DNA of 64,000 nucleotides from Seison nebaliae (Eukaryota; Rotifera; Pararotatoria; Seisonacea; Seisonidae): assembly GCA_023231475.1 (NCBI GenBank), contig JALJEE010001081.1, forward strand, positions 62,001 to 126,000. The letters are read 5' to 3'. The position numbers and the translations under genes were made by a program. Shown piece after piece: positions 36,676 to 51,359 of the stretch. The notes under the pieces were generated by a model. It made no database searches, was not told the DNA's origin, and saw nothing but the letters and a program-made list of their open reading frames with translations. Numbering within the stretch: position 1 is the first letter of the stretch; each line of letters begins with the position of its first letter.

Positions 36676-39600
36676 ACATAATAATAAAGACACGCTAATG
36701 TCGATTAACGGTGAGTGGTGGGAGAAAGAGATGAAATTAGTTAACAATATTTTGGAGTTGAAAGAGAATACAAAAAATTACTTCCGTTTCCTGCTTAATA
36801 TTCGATTACTTTGGCGATATATGTACAATTTTTATGAATATTGAAGTTAGCTATTATCAATAATAGTTCGGGTACATTGTGTGTTGGGGATGAATAAGAA
36901 GTGTAAATATAAACTTTGATTGTAATTGAATGAGGAGTGAATGAGAGTGGAGGGATAGTCGACCGACCGATCGGTGTATAAGATAGATGACACTAACCTC
37001 CCTTATAGTTTTGATGACGATCGATTTGAGAGGAATTGCTATGAGGGAAATCGTAAGAAAGAAGTAACAGAAGAAGTTCGGTGGCAACTTAAACAAATAA
37101 AAGGAATACATTCTTTTGAATGTTGTATTGAAATATGGGAATAAATGGAATTATTCGTAATTACATGCGTAAACTTTATATTAAGCACAGTTCAGTGTTG
37201 ATTCGAATGTTATGAATAAAGTGGGTGAAAAAGCAAAAGTTATTTAATTCCTCTACGTGTACTATTGCTGCAGTTATTGTTGTTTTTGTTGCTGCTGCTG
37301 TTGTTGTCGTTGTTCGATCATCAATTACATTTTATAGATAATTGTTTTCATTGCCCCTCCCCATGTCTTCTGTGTTCATGCTTAACATTCAATCGAACAC
37401 CATTTAATAAATTATTTTGAGAAGATTTCCATTTCGGAAGATTATGCTACTAACAAATAAACCGAATTAGACATAAGCATATGGCAAGAGGCAAACGGAA
37501 TTCGATTAATTTCATGACATCTCATTTCTAGCATAAGAATTCTAATAAGTTACACAACAATTCTATAATAATGGAATTCTAACACAGAACAATTTTTAAA
37601 TAATTTCCCATTAATCATATAATCGGAAGTCGGATAAACAGAGTCATAAAAAATTCAAAAAATAATACATGTTGTTAAAACAATCGGATTACCGAATAAA
37701 AATTACCGAGAACTTCTTTCTCTTCTATAACGAATTAAAATCGATCGAATATTTTCTGCGCAATATCATCTTAATATGAGAAATATGTCGGTTATACAAA
37801 ATTATCGGTTTTCTTTTTAGTTTGACCGTGTGAAATTAAAACGAATATAAACAATAATAAACTAACAATCTAAAATACTCTAGTTTCCGGTCGTAACTAT
37901 TTAACAACACACTAACCAAAGTAGTCCATTATACTTATAATTACATAATAGTCTTCTTATAATTCGTTAAGTTTCTTTCTTCACTTTAGTGAATAAATTA
38001 TAATTGTAACAAGTTGATGACTAATCGTCAAGTGATTTTGAAAGTTTTATCTCTTATGCTCATTCGATGATCGATCATCATTATTATAATTATTAATATT
38101 ATTATTATGATTATTATAAATTTATTATGTGAATTGGAGGAGAAGTTTCAGTTTGATCAAAAAATTCAATTGTATTTCAAATAAACTAAATTTAATCTTA
38201 TTCAATCATCTTGTCATAACACAAGACACTATGAAACCTGATTGAAGTTACAGATAAAATTTTAATGTGATCCAAAAGAGAAATAATAAATTGATGATAT
38301 GTTCAACGATATTTTGATTATGATAAATTAAAATTATTTCGATTTTATTATTAACTAAAACATTATTATGATGTCAAGTCGCTTCAAATTTCCTATCATT
38401 ATTTTATCGAACAATCTAAAAAATCTCCCAATATCGACAACTGTATGGGAAGAAATAATTGAGACAATGGAAAGCATCGATGGGAAAGCTCACCATAAAT
38501 TATGATTCAATATAACAATAATGACAAATAAGAGATTATAAAAGGAAACTCAAATTATTAAAACTTAAATGTGTCGTCTTTGATGGTTACGCGCCATTTA
38601 TCTGACACTAAACATTCTTCTTTCAATTATTTAATGTTGAAAGTTTCTTTTCAACGTTTATCGAAAAGTTCGATGGGAAATCATTTTTTTCCAAACAATT
38701 AAGGAACACCTTGAGAGTGTTATTATTGTTGTATAAGTAAATCATATACAAACCTTTAATTTAATTGATCTCAATTGATATGTTATAAGTTTTCTGTCTG
38801 AAATTCACTTCTTAATAGTTGCTACTTCTAATGATACGCTTATTCTTGTTGTTGTTGTTCTTCTTATTGTTGTTTTTTGTCTGTCTTGTTTCGACAATGA
38901 TGTTTAGCTTCTTTGATTTGAATCAGTAATTGATTTTAAGGAATATTAACGTTTTCTCTTCGAACAAGAAAATATTTCTATCAAATAAATGGTGAAGAAA
39001 TTTGATTAAGTAATGAAGAAACGAAGGAAGGAAGTCAACTAAAGCGACATTAGAAGGCGAATGCAATACGTCAATTACTCTAATAAGATAGTCGAGTTAA
39101 CTCTATTTGATTTCAGCTAATCCGTCCTGATGTGTGAGAGAGAGAGAGATTCTTCTCTAATTTAATCAATTAACGGGAAGAGAGGAAGATGTTTTGAAGA
39201 TTTCTTTGATCGAATCATTTAGTGGAAGAAGATGAAAATGGAGTATTAGAATTGGAAATGTCGATGACGCCGATTAATTTTCAAATATAATCAATAGGAA
39301 ATATTAATGCGGAAGATTGTCTAAATTCTTTTTATTATTAATGAAGGAAAATTTAAAAATTTCATCTGATTACATCGTCAAACAACGAGTTTATTCTCTG
39401 TTTGAGCTGAATGGTGAGGCAGTTTAGAGTTGTGAAAATAATGTTTTTAATTTGATGTCAATATGAAATAATTTCATAGAATAATAGTATGTGAAGAATG
39501 TTTTACATATCTATCTGAATGAGAATGAACGGTGAGATTGGAGAGCATATCAACTGCAATATAAGTGAGTTGGATAATAATAAGAGGAACAATAACATGG

Positions 39601-40098
39601 ATGCATAATGATGTGTAACATGATTACAATGATAGATTATTACAATGGGTCGACGGTGGAGGGGAGTAAAGTTGGGTGAAGGAAGAAGAAACTGAACAGA
39701 TTTTATTCCAACATCAATTCCATCTCTAAATGAAAAAGGATAATAATAAATGTACGTAGTCATATCATCGTGCTGGAATGGAGAAGGAAGACCAAACAAT
39801 CAGCAAACAATACAGGAAAATAACATTAGATGGCAGATAGTTGTAAGAGAATTGGTGAGATGTGTCTTCTTATTATAATTTCAAGAGTAATTGGTGTATA
39901 AAGAGCAAATGTATTAATGATGAAAGTGGCAGCATAATAATAGACGATAAACTATCGTACGATTATCGTGAACATACGTATGTCAATTCGGCCACTTGCT
40001 ACTAACAAATGTTACGTATCTCTCCCCTTCTCTCTCATTAGACACCAAATAAACTTCTTTATTCGATTAGATTCCTAATAAAAGAACGAAGAAAGACA

Positions 40099-40131
40099 TC
40101 TTCCTTCCTTCCTTCCTTCCTCTCTTCCTTC
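40099..40131. repeat. (CTTC)n microsatellite
   Basis: Imperfect CTTC/TTCC tetranucleotide repeats, about eight units. Confidence 0.8.
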
Positions 40132-42835
40132 ATTCCATCAATGATCTAATAACATCAGAATAATAGTCGAAATATGTTATTTATCATTAATAAATATTGA
40201 TATGAGAGAGTATTGATTGAATCTGGAGAGGTGAAGTCTCTCTTTCAACTCGAAACTTTCTACGACAATTTCAGAACGAATTCGTCACATCGACTTATCG
40301 AAGGAGATAAAATGATGATTAGGATGGAAAATGGAAATAATTTGAATAGTTTGTTACAGGAAAAGAAAAAATAATATCAATTCGTTGAATTATTGTCTCA
40401 ATTCGAACGATTGTTATGACAATGAAATTATTATCATTATTATTATTATTATTCATACCATCGTGATTAGAAACCGTTTTTTTTTATCTAACTTAATCAT
40501 TTGTATTGATAAGAAATGTTCTTCGTTACTTCCATCCTTCAATAGTTTTGAAAGGTGAGAGAAATGAAGAAAATTGATAATGGAGTGCAAATTGAAAATA
40601 ATCTCAAATTCTTATGTAATATTATGTTGATATATAAATTGTCACAATTATATTTCACTCTCCGTTTCGAACACGTTCTGAATTATACTTGAATATATTC
40701 AGACGATGATACATTAGGAAACGATGGTGGAAAATGTTCCTCGTCTTTCTCGAATACTTTTTTCTTGAAAGATTAACTCTATTCCAAAAAACTGATGGCA
40801 TTTGACAATAAATCGAGTGGGAAAACAACGAATTATTAATTTGTTCTTATGTTTCTCTAACAATTCTTCATCTTCATCATCATCTTCCTGTTTAACATAT
40901 CAATAAAATGTGAATGAGAAGAGTTATAATGTATGAATTACATAGAGCCTACATTAGCACTATGCATACTGATGCAGAAACGCCATTATGGGCAACGAAT
41001 TAAATGTAATCTCGATCTTGTGCCAAAATACAATAAGAAGAATTCCAATTATTTATTCATCCTTTTTCCTCCTATTTGTTTCACCTTTCCTCCTCCATCA
41101 CTTTCTCCTTCAATATTATCCACCGAATTACTTCGCCTAGCCAAAAACACTCACAACCAATTAATGAGAGACGCAACTAGCCAAAGATTGAATAATAAGT
41201 GAAATTATTAATCTTTTAATTTTAATAGTAGTAATTTTAACCGAACATAACTATGAGAGAAATGATAAAATATCAAAAGAAGAAGAAGAAGTAGAAGAAG
41301 CGATTTCCAATTAAAGGCGAATGCACAAACACACACACACATAAGCACGTCAATGAAAGAATGCTAATAATGGCAATATTCATAATGACTAGTTGGTAGT
41401 AACAGTAAATAATTCTCTCCCAAAACACAATGATGTTGAACGCAAGACTATTAAACTGATACTAGTAGTATGTGGCGATAAATGTATTAGAAATGAACTA
41501 TTTGATATTCAATAATAATAAACGAATGGGCCGAAGAATTCTCTGTTTATCTTTGATTGAATACATTAGATCAACTGAGAGAATATGGGTAGATGATTCG
41601 AAGTTCGATCGACAAACTCTAATTGCCAAAATCTGTATTCATCTCAATCCCTTCTCATTCACTACCATTTCTTTCTCCTCCCAAATTGCTTCATTTCATA
41701 TCTAATACTTTACTTTAATTTATTAACATTTCCTTCTTCTTTCCTTTGACTTTCCTCACTCAACTTTCTCATATCAAACAATCTTTTCTTCTTTTCTCCA
41801 ACATTTTAAGGAAATATATACGTGCATGTGTGCATAATTACATACATCCCATCAAACGTAACACTATCCCCCCCACTACCATCATTCATAAGACCATCCC
41901 AACTAATGGATGAGTATTACCTAATAAACTGTTAAGAATGCACATAACTTATGTCATTAATTTCCTTTCAATTCCATAACATTTAAAGTAATAACGATTA
42001 CTATAATCCTTCGACATCAATCGTAATTCTACACTCCATTTATTTACTTTCTTCTACTTAAACGAGCAAGTTGAATACAATCTGTATAACTCTCGTCTAT
42101 TTCACTCCGAACGAACATTGCATTTAATGACAATCTTCAAAATGAAATCGTTGTTTGATGATGAATCATTCTCAGTCTGATATAAAATCATCTTATGTAC
42201 CAAATCAAATAGAAAGATCAAAACAATTATCACGTGAAATTTCTGTGCAGTAAACATTTTTTACTTCCGTTCCACCAATGCGCATAATCAGCTCGTCGGT
42301 CTTATCTCCCCTATAAATTCAGTTTTGTAAGTATACGGGAATTTCCACAATCATAAAAACGGTATTTTCTCCATCCCGTTTTTCATCGTAATCAAAAAAT
42401 TTTTATTCATCATTTTGTGCATTTCACATTTGAATTTAAATTAAATTAAGAACAACTTTCCATTGACTGAATGCAAATCGATTTAGTGAAAAAATTTGAA
42501 TAATGAAAAATTCGATAATGAATGACGAAAAAAACATTCCTTTAAAAAAAATGGTATGGTGAAATTACCGTTTTGATGGCAGAAGAAATTACCATTTAGT
42601 AAGATAAAGAAGGATTGCGTAGAAAGAACGATTTGATTGCATATAATAAACGAAGAAAGGAAAAGATGAACTTTAAAATAATCAGTACATTTCTAATAAT
42701 CAACATCCTTTTTTAATAATCTCTTACCACCACTTTAAACAACTGCCATTATATCATCAATTTGAAATCTCTTTAGATAAATCTTCAGATTAAATTAGAG
42801 TTCATTTCCCAATTTTCATTAGTGAACAAATGTAT

Positions 42836-42841
42836 TTTATT
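42836..42841 (-). terminator. poly(A) signal of RasGRF
   Basis: TTTATT on the + strand reads AATAAA on the reverse strand, about 125 bases past the RasGRF stop codon. Confidence 0.5.
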
Positions 42842-42963
42842 GAGGGAAATATCCAATAAAATTATTAGTCAATAAAAAAAAATAAATAATATCAAACAAA
42901 TGATTTTTAGTTCTGAAACATGAAAACAATTTAGAAAAATCCCATTGAATATTTAGATGATTT

Positions 42964-45900
42964 TCAGTTCGGTGGTCTCGGTTCCAATTTCAACGACATT
43001 TCATACAAGTCGTCTGTCCGAATAAATTTTGTGTCATCCAGAAGATAATTCGCCACCTAAACAACAAATAATTATTAAGTAAACTTTAATTAAATTAACT
43101 GTTTGATTATGTGTTAATTTATATGGTACTTCTTGGAAATTCTTAACATCTCGAATGATGAGTGAAATCTAAAAAGAAATTATTGAGAATATTAAAAGGA
43201 AAAATAACCAATCTCATTTTGGAGAAATTGATGAGATTATCATCAATGGTGTCTGGTGTTCCGTCTTCCAGGAACGTCAGATCATGAAGATATGTTCCCA
43301 AATATGGAACGGTAGGTGGATCATGTCTTTTCAGGAGGATTGACGAAAAAGAAAAATGAGAATGAACTTTTGTAACAACTCTCTCATGTTCTTGAACATT
43401 CCATCACTGGAGACAATATTTTGTAATTTTTGAATAGTTTGACGACACTAACAAATGGTGAGAAGAATTATAAGAGAAATGGTGAAGAATAAAAACGTGT
43501 AGATGAGATTCTAACTAATTTCGGTACTTTTTCCCAAGTTCGTTGAAGACGGAAAACTGCCGAGTTATTAAAAGCAGAAATGATTTGGAGAATTCCATTA
43601 TAATTCTGTAACATTCGACAAGTGTCTGCCACCTGTCATAACAACAACATCAATTTTCCGATCAAAATAATCATCAGAATTGAATTGTCCGATGGAAATA
43701 ATATTAAATAGAATTTAAAAATTATTTTAAAAATAAATTTAACTTGAGTCCATTTTTCTATGATACATATTCTTTCGCGAATATTCTTACTTTGTACGAC
43801 TTCGTTCACTACCAATTGAGACATGTGATTGAATCGTGAGCTAACTAATAAGACATGAGATGGTTTCTTTTCTTTATCATCTTTCTCCCATCTCTTACAA
43901 ATGAGTTCTCTAGAAAAGGAAAAATTTTGAAATTAGATCGCATCAAATTGAATTAACTCACTACGAATAAGAGAGAAGAGAAGATGATCCATCAATGTCA
44001 TTTGCTCGGCAATCTCGATGGGCGAGAAAGAAGGATAATTCTCACACTTCTTATCCAAAGTGAAGATTTCGATGGGCGAGATATCATATTTCGTTCTAGC
44101 GTTCAATAATTTCAAGGATTGAACGAATGTTAAATCTCCGGAACTATTTTTCGATTGTTCGTCTGGTCGTTTGGGTCGAATTCCCACGAGTTGTTCCAGA
44201 AGTAGAACTGACGTTCGATATTCAACTTCAGTAACTGATGGAGAATATAATAAATTTTCAAGGAAACTAAAGACTCGATCTTTCAATTCGATGGATTGTT
44301 CGAAATCCTTTATGAAAAAGTTGAGAGAGAGATGAAAGAAAAGAAATAACAACGGCATGTTTGGTGATCCAATGACGGAAAATGTTGAGAACTCTCATCG
44401 TTTTAGCAGTGGGATGTGTTTTCGTTTCACTCATAATATTTGGAGTTTCTATTTTAAATGATGGTTTCATTTGGTGATTTTGTTGTATTTCATTCTTGGA
44501 GGAATTGTCTGATCGATATTGTAATTGTGTTGAAATTGAAGAACCATAATTTCTCTTCGTTGAACGGAACATTGGAGAATCCATTCCAGTGGAAGAACTG
44601 TCGGCGGCTGAATATCTCATGTAATTCATTCCACTTTTTACTTTAGGTTTTGGTAAATTTAAATTATTTTCTATCGCTGATGATCTCTGTCCGGTATTCT
44701 CTTCTTCTTCTTCCTCCTCTTCAAAATCAAAATTTTCAGAAACCGTCGGTAACATGTTCGTTTTGAGTGGTTGTCTCGTTGGCATGTTGTTGTGGAGAGA
44801 TGATAAACTTGGCGATTTTTGAGATCCAGAAGTGGCAAGAGCAAAAGCTGCTGATGCTATTTGACTTGATGATCTGATAGAAAAAAATTTAAAATTGATA
44901 GAAATTAAAAAAATTTTTTTTTTGAAAAAAAAAAAGAACCTTCGACGTCCTATTCGGCCGGCTGTTACGACAACAGCAGGTGAAATTTTACAAGTGGAAT
45001 TTCGATCGGATTGTTTCGCCCGAAGTATCGACACTCTGGGCGAAATTAAAGTTTCGGTTAATCTTTTCTGGAAATCTTCTTGTATCTGCTCCTTTGGATG
45101 ATATTGACGATAAATGGAAGAAAAAATGAATTTTAACGACTTCCTCTAATGGTTTGTCACATCGATTACATCTCGGTCCGTCGATTGATTCGTCTAAATT
45201 AAATTCGATATTTATCGGACTCTCTTCTCTTTCGTCATTCGATGGATCGTTCGTCACTATACTACTGGAATCGAATGAGGCAACTGGTGCCAACAAAGCG
45301 TTTCTTTCATCGTCCTCATGTAACTTCATAGAATCATCTTCCTCTTCATTCTTCTCGTCATCTTCTTCTAATTTATCATCAGTGAGAATTGTTTCTTTAT
45401 TTTCATTTAATTCATTGAAACATTCTTCTTCTAAACTCTGATAAGTTAATGGACGAATAATATCTGCGAATGGAATTAATGAGAATGAAATTAAGATAAA
45501 GTAAAAGAACTTTCAAGTGTTATATATTCCGAATATTTAGTGGGACGTTTTAGAATATTCTCCAGAAATGATTTTCTCACTTTGACGAGATGTTGTGGAA
45601 AATCTTCAACATCTTTCAATTTATCATCCCGATGTTCTTTGTATCCGTAGGAATGTAAGACATCCACAATAATTTTCCCATGTGATTTCTTCGGATATTC
45701 GTACATATTGAATAGAATATCAACAATCGCATGTACGTAAATGTAGACGCGATATGTCAACAGGAATATGTTGAGATAATCGATCGATAAGAATCTCAAG
45801 TCGATTAGACGATCGAGAATTCTTTCAATTTTCCCATAACGAATCTAAACAATAAATCCATTTCATTCCAATAAATGGAAAACTTGTGGTACTTTACACG

Positions 45901-48900
45901 AGTTCAATGCTTTAGCATATTTTATATTGTTGTCATCTTTAAATAATTTCGAATCATTCCTGTTAATTTCAAATCAAGCAAATTATTTCTTCTTAAGAAT
46001 TAATGAGTGCCTAACCAAATAGCCGTATTATAAACACATCGATTCTTCCTTTTGAAAAAGATCAAGATTTAATTGAAAATTATATGAAGAACCTGGCTTT
46101 GGTTGATGATGTTGATAATAAAGCCGTTTCCGTTATGGCACCAGATAATAAATCAGAGAAATGGATATTTTCGATACACTGATAATTTTTAAAGTTTGGA
46201 ACAGAATTTATTATAGTGAGTAGTTAAAAATTGAACTTGAGCGATATCTGCACACCAAGCCTGTTTATCTTCTTCCGTGGCCGCCATGAAGATCATGGTT
46301 ATGGTACTTCTCTTTTTCGTTGATATGACCGCCTCGTTAGTGAATGAATCGGAATCAGTAGAACTTTCATTCGATCGTTTTCCATACTCTTCATTCTCGA
46401 ACACAATTCGAAATTCTCGAGAAACATTTTTACTATTAATTCAAATAATTTATTGGACAAATTAAATTATTTATTAATTAATTTAAATTATTTATTAATT
46501 AATGAAATTGAAGAGAAATTCACCTCAATGCCTTTATAGGATCGGCTTGATTGGTCTCGATCGCATTCTGTTTCAACACGTTAATTAAATGAACGGAAAG
46601 TCTTTGAAGAGAATTATTCTTCCCATTATGTAACATGTCATTACAATCGTTGAAATCTAAAGAATAAAATGATCGACTAAATGGAAAATCCGAATCAATA
46701 ACATAGACAAGATGATACGTCTTCGATTAAAGTGGCATATTTCAATGGAATGACTGCTCCTTCCTAATGGAAAATTTAATTAATTTTAAAGTTAAAAAAT
46801 CAATTTTGAAAAAACGGTAATTCTACCGTTTATTCAACCTTAGCCAATACGAGAAGTCCTTGCGAATTTCGAGTGGTTATAATCATATGATTCGTAAACA
46901 GATAGCATTGTCGAGTCACATCTTTCTTACACGTGATATCGATATTTCTCTCACCTAAAATATTTGCACCTAAAATGCACAAATTAAATTTGAAAAATAT
47001 TTATTTCGATGAAACATAACTGCTATTTGTCATCCGATTAAATGCTTGTTGGAATTTGTTACTTCGTTGACTTTTCATAAGACTACTCATTTGGTGGAGT
47101 GTACCGTTTCGAATCAACGTTTGTGATGTGTCCAATAAAGCCTCACATCCTCCGACGATCATTCTTTCGATACCTAAATTCGTACGGATATTTTCCGTTT
47201 CGGAAATTTCGTTCGACATCTGATTTGACAACTCTTCTAATTTGGCTTTAGCCGATTCCAAACTTTTCCGTTCGATATGTTGATGTGGAGTACGTGCTAG
47301 TAATTCTCCTAAAATGATGATATAATTAGGTATAATTTCCATCGGGAGAGCGAGATACTCCTCCAAAGAATTCCTCATACAATTCGATTGTATTCCTGAA
47401 AGTTTCATCTGACACTCAATTGGAGAAGATTTGGAGTTAAATGGAGAGAAACTTTATTAAAAAAACGATCGAGAGTTTGACGGAACATCGGATAAGTTTG
47501 TTTACACTCCGTCAATATCTGAAGTGAATAATGATGATTCCTGACATAATCTTGATAGATGTGGAGCATTGGTAGTAGCAAATCAAATAAATCACCTTTA
47601 TAAAAAAATTAAATTTAAATAAGGAAAATTTCATGTTAACCCAAAATTAATTTCGGCCAATTCTCCATTCGAACAAGTAGTCCTTTGAAGAAGATTTGAT
47701 GGAGGAATAACAAATGTTCGATATTGAGAAAGATGGAATTAATTTCTTCATGTGATAACGGAGGATTTCTGGAGGAAGCCGCTATACGTAACGGTCTCAA
47801 AATGTATAAGATCACAACTTCTAACGTTCCAACATATCTTATGATTTGGAGAATTTTTAAATTATTATTTTTAAATTATTATCAATAAACTTTTCTTCAT
47901 TCGATAACATATTGAAAACGATACGATTCCTTTGTCGCATGTTGGTGGCGTGTGGCGATTTAATATATTCTTCGACAATATTCTTCCATCTCTTCCGATA
48001 AAGCCAACCGCGACACAATGATTGTACCTTGAAATTGAGATTAGATCCAATCCCTCCAAAAAAGAACGAGAACTTTCTTAATTTTTCGAATTTCATCAAT
48101 CTCCGAATCAGCTATCGTCTTTTGTTTTAAGAGTTGATGTTGTTTTGAATATTTCTTCAATTCTTGTCTCAATTCCTTCACTTCATGTCCTAATTCTTCC
48201 ACTTGATGCATGTACTCCCAGATGGCACATTGAGCTGAATTATACAATTTTTGACAATGTTCATATTTATGAACCCATTGATGTTTCTGGGAGATGGCAT
48301 GATTATATCTATAAATGAAATGAATTAAATTATAAATTTTAATTATATAATTTGAAAGTTAAAAAATATGAAAATTTGAAAATTAAGAGATGGAAATAAC
48401 CCGCATAATAAGAGAGCTTCGGTCCATTCACTTCTAACCGAATCACTTTCAGCTGCGAAATCCAATTGCGATTGTCCATCTCGCGAATAGAGGAGACTGA
48501 AACAATACTAAAATAAGTGAATAAATTATGATCAGAATTATGATAATTGAAAAAATAACGAGATTCCTTTTATCGTTCAATTGTCCAGGAGCGATATTGG
48601 AAGAGTTGTTTACAGTGGAAGTTATGCTGTTCGTACCACTAGTGTTTGGTAAGTTGCAAAAAGGAACATTGAACTTCTCCGTGTACGTACTCTCCAGAAA
48701 GTAGACGTAAAGTAATTTGTTGAGATTGTCATGTTCGAAAATGAAAATGAGATTTTGAAATAGGACGATATGTTTGAGGGACCATTTGACGGAGGAGGTG
48801 GAAGCTTCGGTTGGTCGTTTAATGCGCAAGACACCTTTCTTCGTCGGTTCAAGAAGAGCTCGGGCCGACAACGATAATATTCTGGATTCATTAATTTTTG

Positions 48901-48910
48901 TTGGTGGCAT
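42964..48910 (-). CDS. RASGRF: RasGRF homologue (Ras/Rho guanine-nucleotide exchange factor)
   Basis: About 24 coding exons on the reverse strand give a protein of roughly 1,200 residues with the full vertebrate RasGRF order. First PH domain (48449-48910, [18 protein letters not shown]); coiled coil (about 48040-48300, [20 protein letters not shown]); IQ motif for calmodulin ([15 protein letters not shown]); DH domain (about 47000-48030, [39 protein letters not shown]); second PH (46200-46980); REM (45500-45850, [19 protein letters not shown]); acidic linker with [15 protein letters not shown]; and CDC25 RasGEF catalytic domain (42964-44400, [47 protein letters not shown]). The stop is TGA at 42964-42966. 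In other animals it couples calcium/calmodulin to Ras and Rac activation, mainly in neurons. No domain is missing. Of 23 introns placed, 22 start with GTT; the exception starts GTGAAT. Confidence 0.92.
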
Positions 48911-51359
48911 AATTGGATAGTCCTGTTAATTAAATGAAACGGGAGAATTGTGTTCGATGGAGGAATAACATAATTCTAATATTTAAGAAAGAATAGACGA
49001 GAGTCGTTACTGGAATATTTTCTCTTTTATTTGTTTTGGTACGATCGAATTAGATGTTTTTCGACGAACATTCATCGACGACATGTTCATATGGACAGTA
49101 TCTTATTCTCGAACACTAAACTTATTAAATGCCCTTCGGAGATGAAGAAATTCATCAATTAGGAAAATGAAGTGTCAATTTCATTTTATTGATGACACCA
49201 ATAACAGAAATTTTCTAATATTATGAAAAAATGTTCCCCTTCTATTCCTGTTGATTGAGAGTGAATTGGTCGAATTATCGAATGGACTGACAAGAGAAGT
49301 TGCATCAACAAACATAATATGGAGACGGGAAAGATATTGTATGTTTGTATCTGCGATTCCTTTCTTTGAGAAAAGTGTTAAATGAAACAGAATAAACGAT
49401 TGAATGGATATCGTGTGATAAATGAAGAAATTATATTTTCTTTTATCAATAATAATAATCATCTTCCATCATTCTGATCCATAATCATATATCTTCCATT
49501 TATCTTTCTATTTTATCTCTCTCATTTTATCTTTTCTTTCTAGATACTTTCTCCAAAAACGATTATCCAACTTCAAATTACTTATTTTCACAATCCCTCA
49601 CAACAGTCGACTCAAGTTCAGAGAAGGAACATCTTTACGAGAAGAAAGGAACATCTCCCAAAGAATGTCAAACCGATAACAATTATTCCATTTTTCTTCT
49701 ACTTTTTTTTAGATGATTCGTCATTTCTACTTAAAAGACATGATATCGTGACATGATATTATCATAAACATTAAAATATTTGATTCAATTCTTCTAATGC
49801 AAGGAGAAGAAAGATATCCAGTTGTTTCTAGCGCATCGAGTATATCATGACATGTAATAGTTTTTCAGTCGACAAAACTGAACTAATCCAACAAATCGAG
49901 TTGAGAAACAAATGGAAAGTCTGTTTTGGATAGGATTTTCCATTATTGTCTATCGATGGAGAGAAGCGATTGAAAAAAAATGACATCATCTTTTCAGGTA
50001 CGTTTTTTTTGTCCAGAATTAGATGTCTAAATTCTCATCCATCTTCTTCTGGAAGATAAGCATTAAAATGAGCTTCAATGGCATAAATATCATTTGAGAT
50101 GGACATTTGAAAGAGAGACCTTTGAAATTCTAATTTTCCTGTAAACAAATTTAGTTGAAATGATCTTGTCCTGCATTTTATTAATGAGAATTCCATTAAT
50201 TAGTTTTATTTGAATGAATCATATCGATTTCTTGCTTCTCAATTATATCTTCCATTATTGCACGAATGATTTATGTCTATGTTTGGGAGAAATGTCAGAA
50301 ATGTGTTCGATGGAAATGTTGACGTGACGAATTCAACTTACATTCCACAACAATATTTGGGTGGCGTATTAGATAAGGAGAATTGGTCAGATGGTCATTC
50401 AATTTCAGAGACTCGTTCGCATAAGAAGGACACGAAGTTCGAAGTTCCACCTCTTTGTCTCTCCACCACTCAACACATTTATATTGTGTAATTTCTCTAA
50501 TCGATAAAATGGATAATGTCATGTTCGATGGAAATGGTCTTTCTTCCAATTGTCTGTATTCTCTGGTGGGCAGTTAAGGAGAAGAAAGAGTGGAATATTT
50601 ATGTATTTTTATTATCAACATTAGAAGTAGAAGAAGATGAAGAAAAAGTTGATTATTCATGAAAATATGTGTAAAAATTTTTTTGAACTGAATGAATTAG
50701 ATGGGAGGAAGGAGCAGTTCCACCATTAGAATGTGAATCGTCATAATAAATTATTATTCCAAATGAAAATAAGTGAATGGAAAGAAAGATGGATTGATGA
50801 TTGGCGAAGAGTGTGCGAACGAGTATCAAAGATGATGATGATGGTGATGAGTTGATGAGGAAGACAAAATAATTTAGGGGAGTTATACAACTATGAATAT
50901 GTCGCTCTGTTGTAGCCCGAGTTGTTTGTTCGATAAATTCCTTCGAAATTTATTTAAATATGACACGAGGAGCAAAAACGGAATTCTCACTCCATGGATG
51001 TGCATACTGAATGAAGATGTAGTTAATTCGATAAACGATGAAGAATTAATCTTTTCATTTGTCCTCTCATCGGCTTGGGAAGAGTTACATGCACATTTTC
51101 GTCGGTTGACATAATTATTTTTAGATGTGCATATTTCGTGCATATTTCATGCATAATTACAACAGCGTCAGATGAGGCTGAGAGGAGTGTGTGGATCAAT
51201 ACAAGGATAATAAACTTCCCCAATCACTGTGGCGTATTGGATCCATTGGAAATGAATGAGGTAGAGTGGTGACTAGTTTTTGAAAGAGAAATGTCATTTA
51301 TTCTTGTTAATGACAGATGATGGGCGATGATGACTATGAAAACGGAAATGATTAACTAA
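48911..51359. other. intergenic region, RasGRF promoter side
   Basis: No gene recognised. The end near 48911 should hold the RasGRF promoter and 5' untranslated sequence. TTTATT at 51297-51302 is the likely reverse-strand poly(A) signal of the Fasciclin-1 gene. Confidence 0.5.

Larger units (their letters stand above)
21318..42963. other. 21.6-kb stretch without a recognisable gene
   Basis: The many short open frames on both strands carry no family similarity and look like random translation of AT-rich DNA. It holds ATC/CAT, AAT, TTA, CA and CTTC microsatellites, an 11-bp tandem array, a 297-bp element with terminal inverted repeats, and a 19-bp palindrome. It is bounded by the 5' end of the 907-residue gene and the 3' end of RasGRF, so any promoter or enhancers for the former should be here. 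Non-coding RNAs or 5' untranslated exons cannot be excluded by reading alone. Confidence 0.55.

Noticed and set aside
21318-42963. Search by eye for retroelements, CRISPR-like arrays, viral insertions or bacterial transfer in the gene-free block
   Set aside because: No reverse transcriptase, integrase, transposase or capsid-like motifs, no regularly spaced repeats, and no block of different base composition were seen.
46189-46237. Apparent C-terminal residues [16 protein letters not shown] after the second PH domain of RasGRF
   Set aside because: This is an intron of the GTT type (GTTCAA...CAG, 57 bp). Splicing it joins ADIAQ to [11 protein letters not shown], matching the vertebrate protein.
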